The notes: generated by a model not told the origin, from the sequence alone. Shown: positions 1 to 9,273, counted from the stretch's first letter. The stretch: 64,000 nt of DNA from Rugamonas apoptosis (GCF_014042355.1 NZ_JACEZU010000008.1:124001-188000); one strand, 5' to 3'. Made by a program: numbers and translations.

Positions 1-947
1 CCAGCTCACGTTACTTCTATAACGCCCACTCGCTTGAGGACAAGACGACCCGGCGCGAACTGGCAGGCATTCACATCGAATATGCACTGCCGGAGGGAAA
101 ACTCGATCCGGTTGAAGCGACGACATTTGCTCGTGGTTATATTAATCGTACTTTTCAGATCGGCAATGTCCACTTCCCCAACGCATGGACCCGCAACACC
201 CCGCCCGACGTGCGCGTGACGATGGGCGGACCGAACGCCGGTTTCACCTCCCTGACGGCAGCCTTGGACCACCTGCGGGCGCATCCGGATGAAACGGTAT
301 GGGTCATGAACTGGGATGCCCCCAGCTTCCCGCCCAAGGACAAGCAGATCAACGAGAACATGGTACTGCTCGTGCTGGCCGGCCCGAACTACAAGACCGA
401 GCGCGACGCGCTGGCCTGGATCGGCTATCCGGCCAGCGCCGCCAGGGCCGACTTCCCGCTTCAGCAGGGCCAGCCATCGCGCCTCATGCAGGCCTGGCAT
501 GTGGCCCTGGACGCCGCGACACGCAACGCCGATAAGAAACCGATCGATATCGGCTACGCGATCTACGACGCCAACACCACCCATGCCGACTCGCCGCATC
601 GCATCGGCCACCTCGCACAGCTTCTGACGCTGGAAGTGCCCGAACTCGACTTCATGAAGCAAGCCTTCAACACCCCGGCCCTGCTTGGCGAGATGGGCGC
701 CGGCACGGCGTTGACCAACGTCGCGCTGGGCATCGCCTATGCCAACCACTTCGGCAAGAACGTGCTGGTGGCCGGAACCACCGACCCAGAACGTCCCACA
801 GCCGTGCTGGTGGCACCGCCTGCCAAGGTACGCCCGATCGACGCGAACGAACCCTGGTTCCGCGCGCGCGGCGAAAACAACGCCTATCTGATGTGGTGGG
901 GTATCCGCCACGACGCGCCCGCTCATTCCCAGGGCTATTCCAAATAA
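1..947 (+). CDS. Tla3-like T6SS lipase adaptor (DUF2875-type), copy 1, 5' end outside window
   Basis: The reading frame is open from base 3, so the gene starts before the window; about 315 residues are visible. They match the 3' two-thirds of the complete copy at 1102-2580, including the C-terminal end reading WWGIRHDAP then HSQGYSK. The likely family is the DUF2875 group, whose studied member Tla3 of Pseudomonas helps load a Tle3 phospholipase onto a VgrG spike. That assignment comes from general resemblance and from the PAAR gene downstream, not from a search. The last ~490 bases are almost identical to copy 2, whereas bases 60-200 differ at many positions, suggesting gene conversion or uneven selection. 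Alternative: another periplasmic protein annotated only as virulence factor. Confidence 0.6.
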   Translation, partial: SSRYFYNAHSLEDKTTRRELAGIHIEYALPEGKLDPVEATTFARGYINRTFQIGNVHFPNAWTRNTPPDVRVTMGGPNAGFTSLTAALDHLRAHPDETVWVMNWDAPSFPPKDKQINENMVLLVLAGPNYKTERDALAWIGYPASAARADFPLQQGQPSRLMQAWHVALDAATRNADKKPIDIGYAIYDANTTHADSPHRIGHLAQLLTLEVPELDFMKQAFNTPALLGEMGAGTALTNVALGIAYANHFGKNVLVAGTTDPERPTAVLVAPPAKVRPIDANEPWFRARGENNAYLMWWGIRHDAPAHSQGYSK

Positions 948-977
948 CCGCACCACAACCTCAACAGGAAAGCGAAT

Positions 978-995
978 ATGCGCGGCGTTATTTGA
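978..995 (+). pseudogene. Relic of a PAAR gene start (MRGVI then stop)
   Basis: The 44 bases after the stop of adaptor copy 1 (948-991) match the 44 bases after copy 2 (2581-2624) with about four mismatches. The match includes the ATG and the first codons of the PAAR gene, MRGV plus most of the next codon. Identity stops abruptly at base 991, and the frame closes at TGA 993-995. This is the left side of a duplication or deletion junction and marks where a PAAR gene once followed copy 1. Confidence 0.75.
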
Positions 996-1105
996 CTAAT
1001 CAGGGCAGTGAACGCCTCATGCCGGACAAGATCGTCGACCAGCGCGAGCATCAGCCGCTGCCGCCACGCTTACAGGAGCGCCTGAACCGGGGAGGTCACC
1101 CATGA
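992..1105 (+). pseudogene. Possible 3' end of an upstream effector gene, carried by the duplication
   Basis: To the right of the junction the sequence reads in one frame for about 37 codons (beginning LTNQGSERL, ending LNRGGHP) and stops at TGA 1103-1105. That stop overlaps the ATG of adaptor copy 2 as ATGA, the usual coupling of adjacent operon genes. The simplest reading is that this is the tail of whatever gene precedes the adaptor in the original operon, perhaps a Tle-type lipase. An internal ATG at 1019 could give a 28-residue peptide, but nothing suggests it is a gene. The effector identity is inference. Confidence 0.4.
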
Positions 1106-2580
1106 CTGCCCTGATCGCGCCCCGTCCACGCCGGATCGGCTGGGCACTGCTTGCTTTCCTGCTCGCCTCTGGCGCCATGATCGTGCTCACATGGCTGACC
1201 GGCGCCGAGTCCACATATCCACTGACCGAAGGAGAAATGATGCGCCGCTTCCTTGCCCTCCCCGCGCTTGCCGCTATCTCCATCTTGATGTTGCTGAGCG
1301 CCTGCGCCCATCCGCCAGCGCCAGCCAGTGCCGCCACGCCGGCAGCCATACCGGCCGCACCTCCGCAGCCCTTTATGGCCCAGGTTGTGGGCGTGCAGTG
1401 GCTCAATCCCCTGCAACGGCGCGACTATCCGACGGAATGGCAATTGCTGTGGACGTTGGGACTGGTCAAACCAAACCAGGATGACGACATGGTGAGGACA
1501 CAGCCGAAACGATTTTCCACGCTACAGGCGGTGGCGCCAATCGCGGCGGGAAATAACGGAAAGGAGACGTTCGAAGGCTATCATGAAAAATATGTCACCA
1601 AGCTGATCTCGATGCTCCATGACATTTACTTCTCCAGCTCGCACTACTTCTACAATGCCCACTCGCTTGAGGACAAGGCGACCTGGCGCGAACTGGCCGG
1701 CATTCACGTCGAGTATGCGCTGCCGGAGGGCAGGCTCAATCCTGCCGGCGCGGTGAAATTTGCTCGCGAGTTTATCATTGAATGCTTCGACATCGGCAAC
1801 GTCAACTTCCCCACCGCCTGGACTCGCAACACCCCGCCCGATGTACGAGTGACGATGGGCGGACCGAACGCCGGGTTCACCTCCCTGGCGGCGGCATTGG
1901 ACCATCTGCGGGCCCATCCGAATGAAACAGTCTGGGTCATGAACTGGGACGCCCCCAGCTTCCCGCCCAAGGACGAGCAGATCAACGAAAACATGGTACT
2001 GCTCGTGCTAGCCGGCCCGCACTACAAGACCGAGCGCGACGCGCTGGCCTGGATCGGCTATCCCGCCAGCGCCGCCAGCGCCGACTTCCCGCTTCAGCAG
2101 GGCCAGCCATCGCGCCTCATGCAGGCCTGGCATGTGGCCCTGGACGCCGCGACACGCAACGCCGATAAGAAACCGATCGATATCGGCTACGCGATCTACG
2201 ACGCCAACACCACCCATGCCGACTCGCCGCATCGCATCGGCCACCTGGCGCAGCTTCTGACGCTGGAAGTGCCCGAGTTCGACTTCATGAAGCAAGCCTT
2301 CAACACCCCGGCCCTGCTTGGCGAGATGGGTGCCAGCACGGCGTTGACCAACGTCGCGCTGGGCATCGCCTATGCCAACCACTTCGGCAAGAACGTGCTG
2401 GTGGCCGGAACCACCGACCCAGAACGTCCCACGGCCGTCCTGGTGGCGCCGCCTGCCAAGGAACGCCCGATCGACGCGAACGAACCCTGGTTCCGCGCGC
2501 GCGGCGAAAACAACGCCTATCTGATGTGGTGGGGCATCCGCCACGACGCGCCCCCACATTCCCAAGGCTATTCCAAATAA
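1102..2580 (+). CDS. Tla3-like T6SS lipase adaptor (DUF2875-type), copy 2, complete
   Basis: Protein of 492 residues if translation starts at 1102, where the ATG overlaps an upstream stop (ATGA) behind GGGAGG. A second in-frame start at 1237 lies six bases after AAGGAG and would give a lipoprotein-like N terminus (hydrophobic stretch then LLSAC). From 1102 there is also a membrane helix at residues 12-33. Both starts are plausible. The rest is a soluble domain with no catalytic motif I recognise; the repeated GGPNAGF/MNWDAPS region and the WWGIRHDAP end are shared with copy 1. With PAAR 30 bp downstream, a role in fitting a lipase effector to the T6SS spike is likely; the exact family is not proven. 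Confidence 0.6.
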   Translation: MTALIAPRPRRIGWALLAFLLASGAMIVLTWLTGAESTYPLTEGEMMRRFLALPALAAISILMLLSACAHPPAPASAATPAAIPAAPPQPFMAQVVGVQWLNPLQRRDYPTEWQLLWTLGLVKPNQDDDMVRTQPKRFSTLQAVAPIAAGNNGKETFEGYHEKYVTKLISMLHDIYFSSSHYFYNAHSLEDKATWRELAGIHVEYALPEGRLNPAGAVKFAREFIIECFDIGNVNFPTAWTRNTPPDVRVTMGGPNAGFTSLAAALDHLRAHPNETVWVMNWDAPSFPPKDEQINENMVLLVLAGPHYKTERDALAWIGYPASAASADFPLQQGQPSRLMQAWHVALDAATRNADKKPIDIGYAIYDANTTHADSPHRIGHLAQLLTLEVPEFDFMKQAFNTPALLGEMGASTALTNVALGIAYANHFGKNVLVAGTTDPERPTAVLVAPPAKERPIDANEPWFRARGENNAYLMWWGIRHDAPPHSQGYSK

Positions 2581-2610
2581 CCGCTCCACAACCTCAAGAG
2601 GAGAACGAAT

Positions 2611-2874
2611 ATGCGCGGCGTTATACGATTGAACGATCCCACCAGCCATGGTGGAAAGGTGACCTCGGCGGCGTCAAATAGCACAGTAATGGGCGTAACC
2701 GTGGCCCGCAAGGGCGATCGATGCACCTGCCCGCTGCCCGGTCATGGCATGTGCGAGATCGCCGAGGGTGATCCCAATGTGCTGATCAATGGCGTCCCGG
2801 TGGCCTTCAACGGCCACAAGACCAGCTGCGGCGCGACATTGATCTCAACCGTACCAAACAGCGGCAGCGACTAG
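2611..2874 (+). CDS. PAAR-domain T6SS spike-tip protein
   Basis: An 87-residue protein consisting of a single PAAR domain. It starts with RLNDPTSHGG and carries the spaced Cys/His residues (CTCPLPGHG, then HKTSCGA) that bind the tip zinc in this family. PAAR proteins cap the VgrG trimer and carry effectors through the type VI tube. There is no C-terminal toxin extension, so this is a tip only and would work with a separate effector. A good Shine-Dalgarno (AGAGGAG) precedes the ATG. It directly follows adaptor copy 2, and the relic at 978 shows that the same arrangement once followed copy 1. Confidence 0.88.
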   Translation: MRGVIRLNDPTSHGGKVTSAASNSTVMGVTVARKGDRCTCPLPGHGMCEIAEGDPNVLINGVPVAFNGHKTSCGATLISTVPNSGSD

Positions 2875-2946
2875 CGCCCACTCACCGTCACAGGAGCGCC
2901 AGTACGAAGCCACGCCCGCTTCCGCCGAACCATCCCATGCGGCGCG

Positions 2947-2961
2947 TTCCGGAAACCGGAA
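2947..2961. repeat. Inverted repeat between convergent PAAR and sirtuin genes
   Basis: TTCCGG, three A bases, then CCGGAA. It lies in the 100-bp gap between two convergent genes and could act as a weak bidirectional stop, but no T tract follows on either strand. Confidence 0.3.
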
Positions 2962-2974
2962 ATCACCCGCACCG

Positions 2975-3838
2975 CTAGCTTAGCAGTTCCACGAGGCGCG
3001 GCAGCATATGCTGCGCGCCCGCCTCCACCTTGAAGGCCAGCAGGTCATCGGCCCGCGTCTTGCCGATGTTGAGCGCCACCACCGGCTTGCCCGATTCCGC
3101 CGCCAGCCGGCAGAAACGGTAGCCGGAAAATACCATCAGCGACGACCCCACCACCAGCAAGGCATCGGCTTCGTGCATCAGCTGCAGCGCATCGGCGCTG
3201 CGCTGGGGCGGGATGTTATCGCCAAAGAAAACCACATCCGGCTGCAGCACACCGCCGCACTGCGCGCAGTCGGGCACGCGGAAGTGTTCCAGCGCCGCCG
3301 GTTCCAGCTCGGCGTCACCGTCAGGCAGCGCACGGGCGCTGGCGCCGGCCAGCCCGGGATTATCGCGCACCAGGCGCTGCTGGATGCCCGCCCGCGCATG
3401 GCGCGCGCCGCAGTCCAGGCACACCACATCATGGATATTCCCGTGCAGTTCGATCAGCCGGCGGCTGCCGGCCCGCTGGTGCAAGCCATCCACGTTCTGC
3501 GTGACCAGCGCGCCCAGGTAGCCGCCCTGCTCCAGCTGCGCCAGCGCCATGTGGCCGGCGTTGGGCGCGGCCTGCTCCAGCGTGGGCCAGCCCACCAGGC
3601 TGCGTGCCCAGTAACGGCGCCGCACCGCGTCGGAGCGCCGGAATTCCGGCCCCTGCACGGGCTGGCGTCCACGCCGCACGCCGTCCTCGTCGCGGTAGCC
3701 GGGGATGCCGGAGGCCGTGCTCATGCCCGCCCCCGTCAGCGCCAGCACGCTGGCGTGCGCGCGCAGAAAGGCGGCCAGCCGTTCCAGCTGGTCCCGCTCA
3801 TCGGGCTGCTCATCGTCCTGTTGGCGCTCCCCGTTCAT
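2975..3838 (-). CDS. Sir2-family NAD-dependent protein deacylase
   Basis: Sirtuin of 287 residues. It removes acyl groups from lysines using NAD+ in the cytoplasm. Visible motifs in order: TGAGMS (35-40) and GIPGYR for NAD binding, TQNVDGLH (113-120), catalytic His132 in ELHGNIH, a zinc site with Cys140/Cys143 and Cys191/Cys194, and VVGSSL (229-234). The long spacing between the zinc Cys pairs (about 48 residues) fits class II (SIRT4-like) sirtuins. The charged first ~17 residues look unstructured. The gene is transcribed away from the EamA gene's side of the cluster, with only 44 bp between them. Targets cannot be read from the sequence. Confidence 0.92.
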   Translation of the reverse strand: MNGERQQDDEQPDERDQLERLAAFLRAHASVLALTGAGMSTASGIPGYRDEDGVRRGRQPVQGPEFRRSDAVRRRYWARSLVGWPTLEQAAPNAGHMALAQLEQGGYLGALVTQNVDGLHQRAGSRRLIELHGNIHDVVCLDCGARHARAGIQQRLVRDNPGLAGASARALPDGDAELEPAALEHFRVPDCAQCGGVLQPDVVFFGDNIPPQRSADALQLMHEADALLVVGSSLMVFSGYRFCRLAAESGKPVVALNIGKTRADDLLAFKVEAGAQHMLPRLVELLS

Positions 3839-3882
3839 GCGGCTTCAACTCCTGCATCGGTCATGACCTGAGCTTATTGTAA

Positions 3883-4761
3883 TTACCTTTGCGCCGTCGT
3901 GCCTATTCGTTTTTTCAGGATGACGAGGGCGATACCGCCCAGGATGGCGACCGACGCCGCCACCAGCCGCACCGTGAGCGCCTCGCCCAGGAAGGCCACG
4001 CCACCCAGCGCCGCGATCACGGGTACGCTCAGTTGCACCGTGGCCGCACTGGTGGCACGCAATCCCGGCAAAGCCGCATACCAGATGGCGTAACCGATAC
4101 CGGAAGTGAGCGCGCCCGATGCCACCGCGTACAGCAGCCCGGCGCCATCCACCGCCAAGCCATTCGCGCGCACCAGGGCGATGGCCGCGCTCATGGCCAC
4201 GGCGATCGGCGCCGCGCGTACGAAATTGCCGGCCGTGACACTGGTGGCGTCGCCCGCCCCTTTGCCGCGCAAGGAGTAGACACCCCACGCCACACCGGCG
4301 CCCATCATCAGCAGCGCGCCTGCGAGCGGGGGTGCCGTCAAGCCGGGCAGCAGCATGCCCACCAGCCCGGCCAGCGCCAACAGCAGCCCTGCCCACTGGC
4401 GTGGCGCCAGCCGTTCACCGGCGGCGATGCCACGCCCTATCATGGTGGCCTGCACAGCACCGAACAGCAGCAGCGCACCACTGGCGGCGGCCAGGTTCAC
4501 GTAAGCGAAGGAAAATCCCGCGGCGTAGGCATACAGGGCCAGCGCGGACAGCCAGTTGCCGCGCCCCGCCGCGCTTGGCAACCTTGGCGAGCGCAGACGC
4601 ACGATCAGCCACAGCGCCAGCGCGCCGGACACCAGGCGCACGGTGGTGAAACTGGCCGGGTCGATGGCCGTATGTTTGAGCGCCACGCGGCACAGCAGGG
4701 AATTGCTGGCGAAGGCGATCATGGCGATGGCGGTCAACAGGACGATGCGGGCAGCGGGCAT
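3883..4761 (-). CDS. EamA/DMT-family inner-membrane transporter
   Basis: Protein of 292 residues made almost wholly of hydrophobic helices, about ten, in two similar halves, as expected for drug/metabolite transporters of the EamA (RhaT/YdcZ) type. The N-terminal region with NSLLCRVAL and the second half with GIGYAIWYAAL are typical. It probably exports small metabolites or amino acids; the substrate cannot be predicted. It lies on the same strand as the sirtuin gene, 44 bp upstream of it, and could share a transcript. The start ATG has only a weak ribosome site. Confidence 0.85.
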   Translation of the reverse strand: MPAARIVLLTAIAMIAFASNSLLCRVALKHTAIDPASFTTVRLVSGALALWLIVRLRSPRLPSAAGRGNWLSALALYAYAAGFSFAYVNLAAASGALLLFGAVQATMIGRGIAAGERLAPRQWAGLLLALAGLVGMLLPGLTAPPLAGALLMMGAGVAWGVYSLRGKGAGDATSVTAGNFVRAAPIAVAMSAAIALVRANGLAVDGAGLLYAVASGALTSGIGYAIWYAALPGLRATSAATVQLSVPVIAALGGVAFLGEALTVRLVAASVAILGGIALVILKKRIGTTAQR

Positions 4762-4819
4762 GGGCGGATTTCGTTAGATTGGATGGACAGTGCCCGCGCA
4801 GCCTGTCACAAGCAGCTTG

Positions 4820-5230
4820 CTACAGGCTGACACGCCCCTTGAGTTCCTCGACGGCGGCGCGCCAGTCGTCGTAATGTTCGGTTTCGGCCCACAACTGGCG
4901 CAATTCCGACTGCTCCGACAGGATCCGGGCGATGACGCGGTGCGCCTTCTCGGCCAAATCCGTCCGCGCCCGTTGCGGATGCTCGGCGATCCACAGGTCG
5001 AGTATCTCGGTGTCGTCGTCGCGCAGTCCCCAGTGCCCCTGCAGGCGTGCGATGACCTCGATCGCCACCAGCGCCTCGGCCGCGTAAGGCGCTTCCAGCA
5101 TCTCAGCACCGTTGTCGAGCGCCGTATCGAGCGTGTTCTCGACGGCGTCCATATTGCGCGTTTCCTGCAAGTCCTCCGCCCAATCCTGCGCGTAGTCGTT
5201 GCCGAAGGCGTGCGTCGCCCATGTTCCCAT
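4820..5230 (-). CDS. DUF4259 family protein
   Basis: Acidic soluble protein of 136 residues beginning MGTWATHAFGNDYAQDW, which resembles the MGxWGxGxFxNDxAxD opening of DUF4259 proteins. The function of the family is unknown. The rest is predicted helical with no enzyme motif. GGAG lies a few bases before the ATG. It sits 21 bp after the SPFH-protein stop on the same strand and may be co-transcribed with it. Confidence 0.65.
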   Translation of the reverse strand: MGTWATHAFGNDYAQDWAEDLQETRNMDAVENTLDTALDNGAEMLEAPYAAEALVAIEVIARLQGHWGLRDDDTEILDLWIAEHPQRARTDLAEKAHRVIARILSEQSELRQLWAETEHYDDWRAAVEELKGRVSL

Positions 5231-5251
5231 CTTGTTCTCCAGTTGATTGCG

Positions 5252-6172
5252 CTATTTCTGCGACTTCACCACCTGCATGGCGGTGGCGATCAAGCCGCTC
5301 ATGTCGCCCAGGTTGGCGGGGATGATGACGGAATTGTTGGTCTTGGCCAGTTGCCCGAAGGCGCCCACGTACTGCTCGGCCACTTTCAAATTCACGGCGT
5401 CCGCGCCACCCGGCGCCTGGATCGCCGCGCCCACTTCGCGCAGCGCGCTGGCGGTGGCGTCGGCCAGCGCCACGATAGCGGCCGCCTGGCCCTGGGCGCG
5501 GTTGATGGCGGCCTGCTTCTCGCCTTCCGAGCGGGCGATGGCCGCTTCCCGTTCACCGCTGGCGATGTTGATCTGCTCCTGCTTGCGCCCTTCCGAGGCG
5601 GCGATCAGGGCGCGCTTCTCGCGCTCGGCCGTGATCTGGGCCTGCATGGCGTGCAGGATTTCCTTGGGCGGGGTGAGGTCCTTGATCTCGTAGCGCAGCA
5701 CCTTGACGCCCCAGTTGGCGGCCGATTCGTCGATCGCATTGACGATGGCGGTGTTGATGTGGTCACGCTCCTCGAAGGTCTTGTCCAGCTCCATGCGGCC
5801 GATCACGGAACGCAGCGTGGTCTGCGCCAGCTGGGTGATGGCGGCGATGTAGTTGGACGAGCCGTAGGAGGCACGCATGGCATCCGTGATCTGGAAGTAC
5901 AGGATGCCGTCCACCTGCAGCTGCGTGTTGTCCTTGGTGATGCAGACCTGGGGCGGCACATCGAGCGGGATCTCCTTGAGCGAATGCTTGTAGGCGATGC
6001 GGTCGACAAACGGGATCACGATGTTCAAGCCCGGCCCCAGCGTGGCATGGAATTTACCGAGCCGTTCCACTACCCAGGCGTGCTGCTGGGGGACCACGTT
6101 GATGGTCTTGAACACAAAGACCAGCGCCAGGATGAACAAAATGAGGCTGACATTGCCGATGCCGAATTCCAT
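5252..6172 (-). CDS. qmcA: SPFH/stomatin-like membrane protein (QmcA type)
   Basis: Protein of 306 residues from the ATG at 6172 (GGAGAG seven bases upstream), chosen over the longer frame to 6223. One N-terminal membrane helix is followed by the SPFH domain (QQHAWVVERLGKF, GPGLNIVIPFVDR, LDVPPQ) and a long Ala/Glu-rich coiled coil (ITAEREKRALI, EGEKQAAINRA). Such proteins form ring-shaped assemblies in the inner membrane and organise membrane domains or protease access. The NfeD-like gene upstream on the same strand is the classic partner, with 37 bp between them. Confidence 0.88.
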   Translation of the reverse strand: MEFGIGNVSLILFILALVFVFKTINVVPQQHAWVVERLGKFHATLGPGLNIVIPFVDRIAYKHSLKEIPLDVPPQVCITKDNTQLQVDGILYFQITDAMRASYGSSNYIAAITQLAQTTLRSVIGRMELDKTFEERDHINTAIVNAIDESAANWGVKVLRYEIKDLTPPKEILHAMQAQITAEREKRALIAASEGRKQEQINIASGEREAAIARSEGEKQAAINRAQGQAAAIVALADATASALREVGAAIQAPGGADAVNLKVAEQYVGAFGQLAKTNNSVIIPANLGDMSGLIATAMQVVKSQK

Positions 6173-6209
6173 AAAATCTCTCCGGTTATTATTGGATGAA
6201 TCGCGCCGT

Positions 6210-6635
6210 TCAAGGCGCGACAATGAGGCGGCTGCCCCGCACTTCGCGTATCGTGTACTGCCCTGGCGCAGTCAGCGCATGCGCGCCTGGCGCCAGCTCC
6301 ACATCCCACTGCGCGCCGCGGTACATCACGCGCGCCATGCCGTCCTGCCACTGCGGCACGTTGACGGTCTGGCCGATGTCGAGATTGACGTTGGGGTCGC
6401 GCGCCGTGTCGCTGCGCGTGGGCCGTCCGAACTTGCTGCGCCGGAGGACGGCCGTGGCCACCAGCCCCACCAGCGCGGCCACCAGGGTTTGCGCTGGCGT
6501 GCCAACGCCGGCCAGCGCCGCCAGCGCGCCTGTGGCCAGGCCGATGGCGATCATCAGCAGATAAAAGGTGCCGGTAAACAGTTCCAGTATCGCCGTGGCG
6601 CCGGCCGCCACCAGCCAGAAACTCCAGTCAGCCAT
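6210..6635 (-). CDS. NfeD-like membrane protein, partner of the SPFH protein
   Basis: Short NfeD-type protein, 141 residues from the ATG at 6635 (GGAG upstream). Two or three N-terminal helices (residues ~5-65) are followed by an OB-fold domain with VNVPQWQDGMARVMYRGAQWDVEL, the usual C-terminal signature. NfeD proteins bind or stabilise their SPFH partner, and short forms lack the serine protease domain. The gene directly precedes the SPFH gene, forming a two-gene operon that may extend to the DUF4259 gene. Confidence 0.85.
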   Translation of the reverse strand: MADWSFWLVAAGATAILELFTGTFYLLMIAIGLATGALAALAGVGTPAQTLVAALVGLVATAVLRRSKFGRPTRSDTARDPNVNLDIGQTVNVPQWQDGMARVMYRGAQWDVELAPGAHALTAPGQYTIREVRGSRLIVAP

Positions 6636-6659
6636 GATGCGTTCTCCGTTCAAAAATGC

Positions 6660-6697
6660 AAAAACCCCCGCCGCCCGGCTGGGCCACGAGGGTTCTT
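6660..6697 (-). terminator. Probable terminator of ppsA
   Basis: On the minus strand, AACCC and GCCC blocks pair with GGGC and GGGTT after them, around an AGCC loop with some internal mismatch, followed by a run of T. It lies downstream of the ppsA stop and just before nfeD, so it would separate the two transcripts. Confidence 0.5.
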
Positions 6698-6825
6698 GCT
6701 GCGATGTGGTCGGTATTAATGATGTTTGGTCATGCGTTTCAATGCATTCAGTCTAACGCAATTGAAGCCCGCGTCAACTTGTTTATTGTCCCGCTTACAC
6801 CATTAATACCCTGACAAAGCGCTTG

Positions 6826-9273
6826 TTACAGGCGGGTAGCCAGTTGCTGCCACGTTTCCACCACCGAGTCCGGATTGAGCGACATCGACTCGATGCCTTC
6901 GCTCATCAGCCACATGGCGAAGTCCGGATGGTCGGAAGGACCCTGGCCGCAGATGCCGATGTACTTGCCTTGCGCACGGCAAGCCTTGATCGCCATCGAC
7001 AGCAGCGCCTTGACGGCCGGATCGCGCTCGTCGAAGTCGGCCGCCAGCAGGGCCATGCCGGAATCGCGGTCCAGGCCCAGGGTCAGCTGGGTCAGGTCGT
7101 TGGAACCGATCGAGAAGCCGTCGAAGTACTGCAGGAACTGGTCGGCCAGGATGGCGTTCGAAGGCACTTCGCACATCATGATCAGGCGCAGGCCGTTTTC
7201 GCCGCGCTTGAGGCCATTCTTGCCCAGCAGGTCCACCACTTTCTCAGCCTGGCCCAGGGTACGCACGAACGGCACCATGATCTCGACGTTGGTCAGGCCC
7301 ATGTCGTTACGCACGCGCTTCATGGCCGCGCATTCCATCTCGAACGACTCGGCGAAGTCCGGCGACAGGTAGCGTGCGGCGCCGCGGAAGCCCAGCATCG
7401 GGTTTTCCTCGTCCGGCTCGTAGCGCGAACCGCCGATCAGCTTCTTGTACTCGTTGGACTTGAAGTCCGACAGACGCACGATGACGGGCTTGGGCCAGAA
7501 CGCGGCGGCGATGGTGGCGATACCTTCGGCCAGCTTGTCGATGTAGAAGGCCTTGGGCGAGGCGTGGCCACGGGCCACCGATTCCACGGCTTTCTTCAGG
7601 TCGGCGTCGATGTTCGGGTATTCCAGGATCGCTTTCGGGTGCACGCCGATGTTGTTGTTGATGATGAACTCCAGGCGGGCCAGGCCCACACCGCCGTTCG
7701 GCACCGACTGGAAGTCGAAGGCCAGTTGCGGATTACCCACGTTCAGCATGATCTTGGTCGGCAGCTTGGGCAGTTCGCCGCGCTGCACTTCCGTCACTTC
7801 CGTTTCCAGCAGGCCGTCGTAGATCTTGCCCTCGTCGCCTTCGGCGCAGGACACGGTCACGAAGGTGCCGTCCTTCAGCACTTCGGTCGCGTCGCCGCAA
7901 CCCACAACAGCCGGCACGCCCAGTTCACGGGCGATGATGGCCGCGTGACAGGTACGGCCGCCGCGGTTGGTGACGATGGCCGAAGCACGCTTCATCACCG
8001 GTTCCCAGTTCGGGTCGGTCATGTCGGCCACCAGCACGTCGCCCGGCTGCACACGTTCCATTTCCGATGGATCGGTGATCACGCGCACGGGACCGGCGCC
8101 GATCTTCTGGCCGATGGCGCGGCCCGAAGTCAGCACGGTGCCGCTCGATTTCAGCTTGAAGCGTTGCTGCGCGTCGGTCGTCTTCTGCTGCGATTTGACC
8201 GTTTCAGGACGGGCCTGCAGGATGTACAGTTTGCCGTCGCGGCCGTCCTTGCCCCACTCGATGTCCATCGGACGACCGTAGTGGCTCTCGATGATGACGG
8301 CGTACTTGGCCAGTTCCACCACTTCGCTGTCGTTCAGCGAATAGCGGTTGCGCTGTTCCACCGGCACGTCCACCGTGCGCACGGAGCGGCCAGCCTTGGC
8401 TTCTTCCGTGAATTCCATCTTGATCAGCTTGGAGCCGATATTGCGGCGGATGACAGGCGATTTGCCCTTTTCCAGCATTGGCTTGTGGACGTAGAACTCG
8501 TCCGGATTGACCGCGCCCTGCACCACCGTCTCGCCCAGGCCATAGCTGGAGGTGACGAACACCACATCCTTGAAGCCCGATTCGGTGTCGATGGTGAACA
8601 TCACGCCGGCCGCGCCCAGGTCGGAACGTACCATGCGCTGCACGCCGGCCGACAAGGCCACTTCAGCGTGGGTGAAGCCCTTGTGCACGCGATACGAGAT
8701 GGCGCGGTCGTTGTACAGCGACGCGAACACGTGTTTCATCGCGTCCAGCACGTTTTCGATACCGACCACGTTCAGGAACGTCTCCTGCTGGCCCGCGAAC
8801 GAGGCGTCCGGCAAGTCTTCGGCGGTGGCCGAGGAACGCACGGCGAACGACATTTCGGTCGACGAATCGGCCACCAGGCGGTGGTAGAACTCCTCGATTT
8901 CCTTGGCCAGGCGTGGCTGGAACGGCGTTTCGATGATCCATTGACGGATCTCGGCGCCGGCCTGGGCCAGCGCGCGCACGTCGTCGATGTTCAGGTGTTC
9001 GAGACGGTCGGCGATACGGTCGGCCAGCGACTTGCCGCCGTCCACACTGTACGACAGGAAGTCACGGAAAGCCTGGGCCGTGGTGGCGAAACCGCCCGGC
9101 ACCCGCACGCCGGCTTCCGCCAGCTGGCTGATCATCTCGCCCAAAGAGGCGTTCTTGCCGCCGACGGATTCCACATCCGTCATGCGCAAGTGGTCGAACG
9201 ACGCGACATACACCGCCTCCCCCGGATTTCCCTGCTGTTGCTCCTTCAATGCTGCGTTGGACATACTGGTCAT
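6826..9273 (-). CDS. ppsA: Phosphoenolpyruvate synthase (pyruvate, water dikinase)
   Basis: Protein of 815 residues from the ATG at 9273 (AAGGGTG upstream); a longer frame reaches 9321. It makes phosphoenolpyruvate from pyruvate with ATP giving AMP and phosphate, the entry to gluconeogenesis. Seen in order: the N-terminal ATP-grasp pyruvate-phosphate dikinase domain ([30 protein letters not shown]), the swivelling phosphohistidine domain with GGRTCHAAI (His about 443), and the C-terminal TIM barrel with [16 protein letters not shown] and [10 protein letters not shown]. Its regulator ppsR is divergent, about 155 bp away, so both may respond to the same intergenic signals. Confidence 0.97.
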   Translation of the reverse strand: MTSMSNAALKEQQQGNPGEAVYVASFDHLRMTDVESVGGKNASLGEMISQLAEAGVRVPGGFATTAQAFRDFLSYSVDGGKSLADRIADRLEHLNIDDVRALAQAGAEIRQWIIETPFQPRLAKEIEEFYHRLVADSSTEMSFAVRSSATAEDLPDASFAGQQETFLNVVGIENVLDAMKHVFASLYNDRAISYRVHKGFTHAEVALSAGVQRMVRSDLGAAGVMFTIDTESGFKDVVFVTSSYGLGETVVQGAVNPDEFYVHKPMLEKGKSPVIRRNIGSKLIKMEFTEEAKAGRSVRTVDVPVEQRNRYSLNDSEVVELAKYAVIIESHYGRPMDIEWGKDGRDGKLYILQARPETVKSQQKTTDAQQRFKLKSSGTVLTSGRAIGQKIGAGPVRVITDPSEMERVQPGDVLVADMTDPNWEPVMKRASAIVTNRGGRTCHAAIIARELGVPAVVGCGDATEVLKDGTFVTVSCAEGDEGKIYDGLLETEVTEVQRGELPKLPTKIMLNVGNPQLAFDFQSVPNGGVGLARLEFIINNNIGVHPKAILEYPNIDADLKKAVESVARGHASPKAFYIDKLAEGIATIAAAFWPKPVIVRLSDFKSNEYKKLIGGSRYEPDEENPMLGFRGAARYLSPDFAESFEMECAAMKRVRNDMGLTNVEIMVPFVRTLGQAEKVVDLLGKNGLKRGENGLRLIMMCEVPSNAILADQFLQYFDGFSIGSNDLTQLTLGLDRDSGMALLAADFDERDPAVKALLSMAIKACRAQGKYIGICGQGPSDHPDFAMWLMSEGIESMSLNPDSVVETWQQLATRL

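Noticed and set aside
4790..6199. Long plus-strand frame opposite the DUF4259 and SPFH genes
   Set aside because: It is the antisense shadow of two recognisable genes in GC-rich DNA, has no ribosome site and shows Arg/Gln/His-rich random composition.
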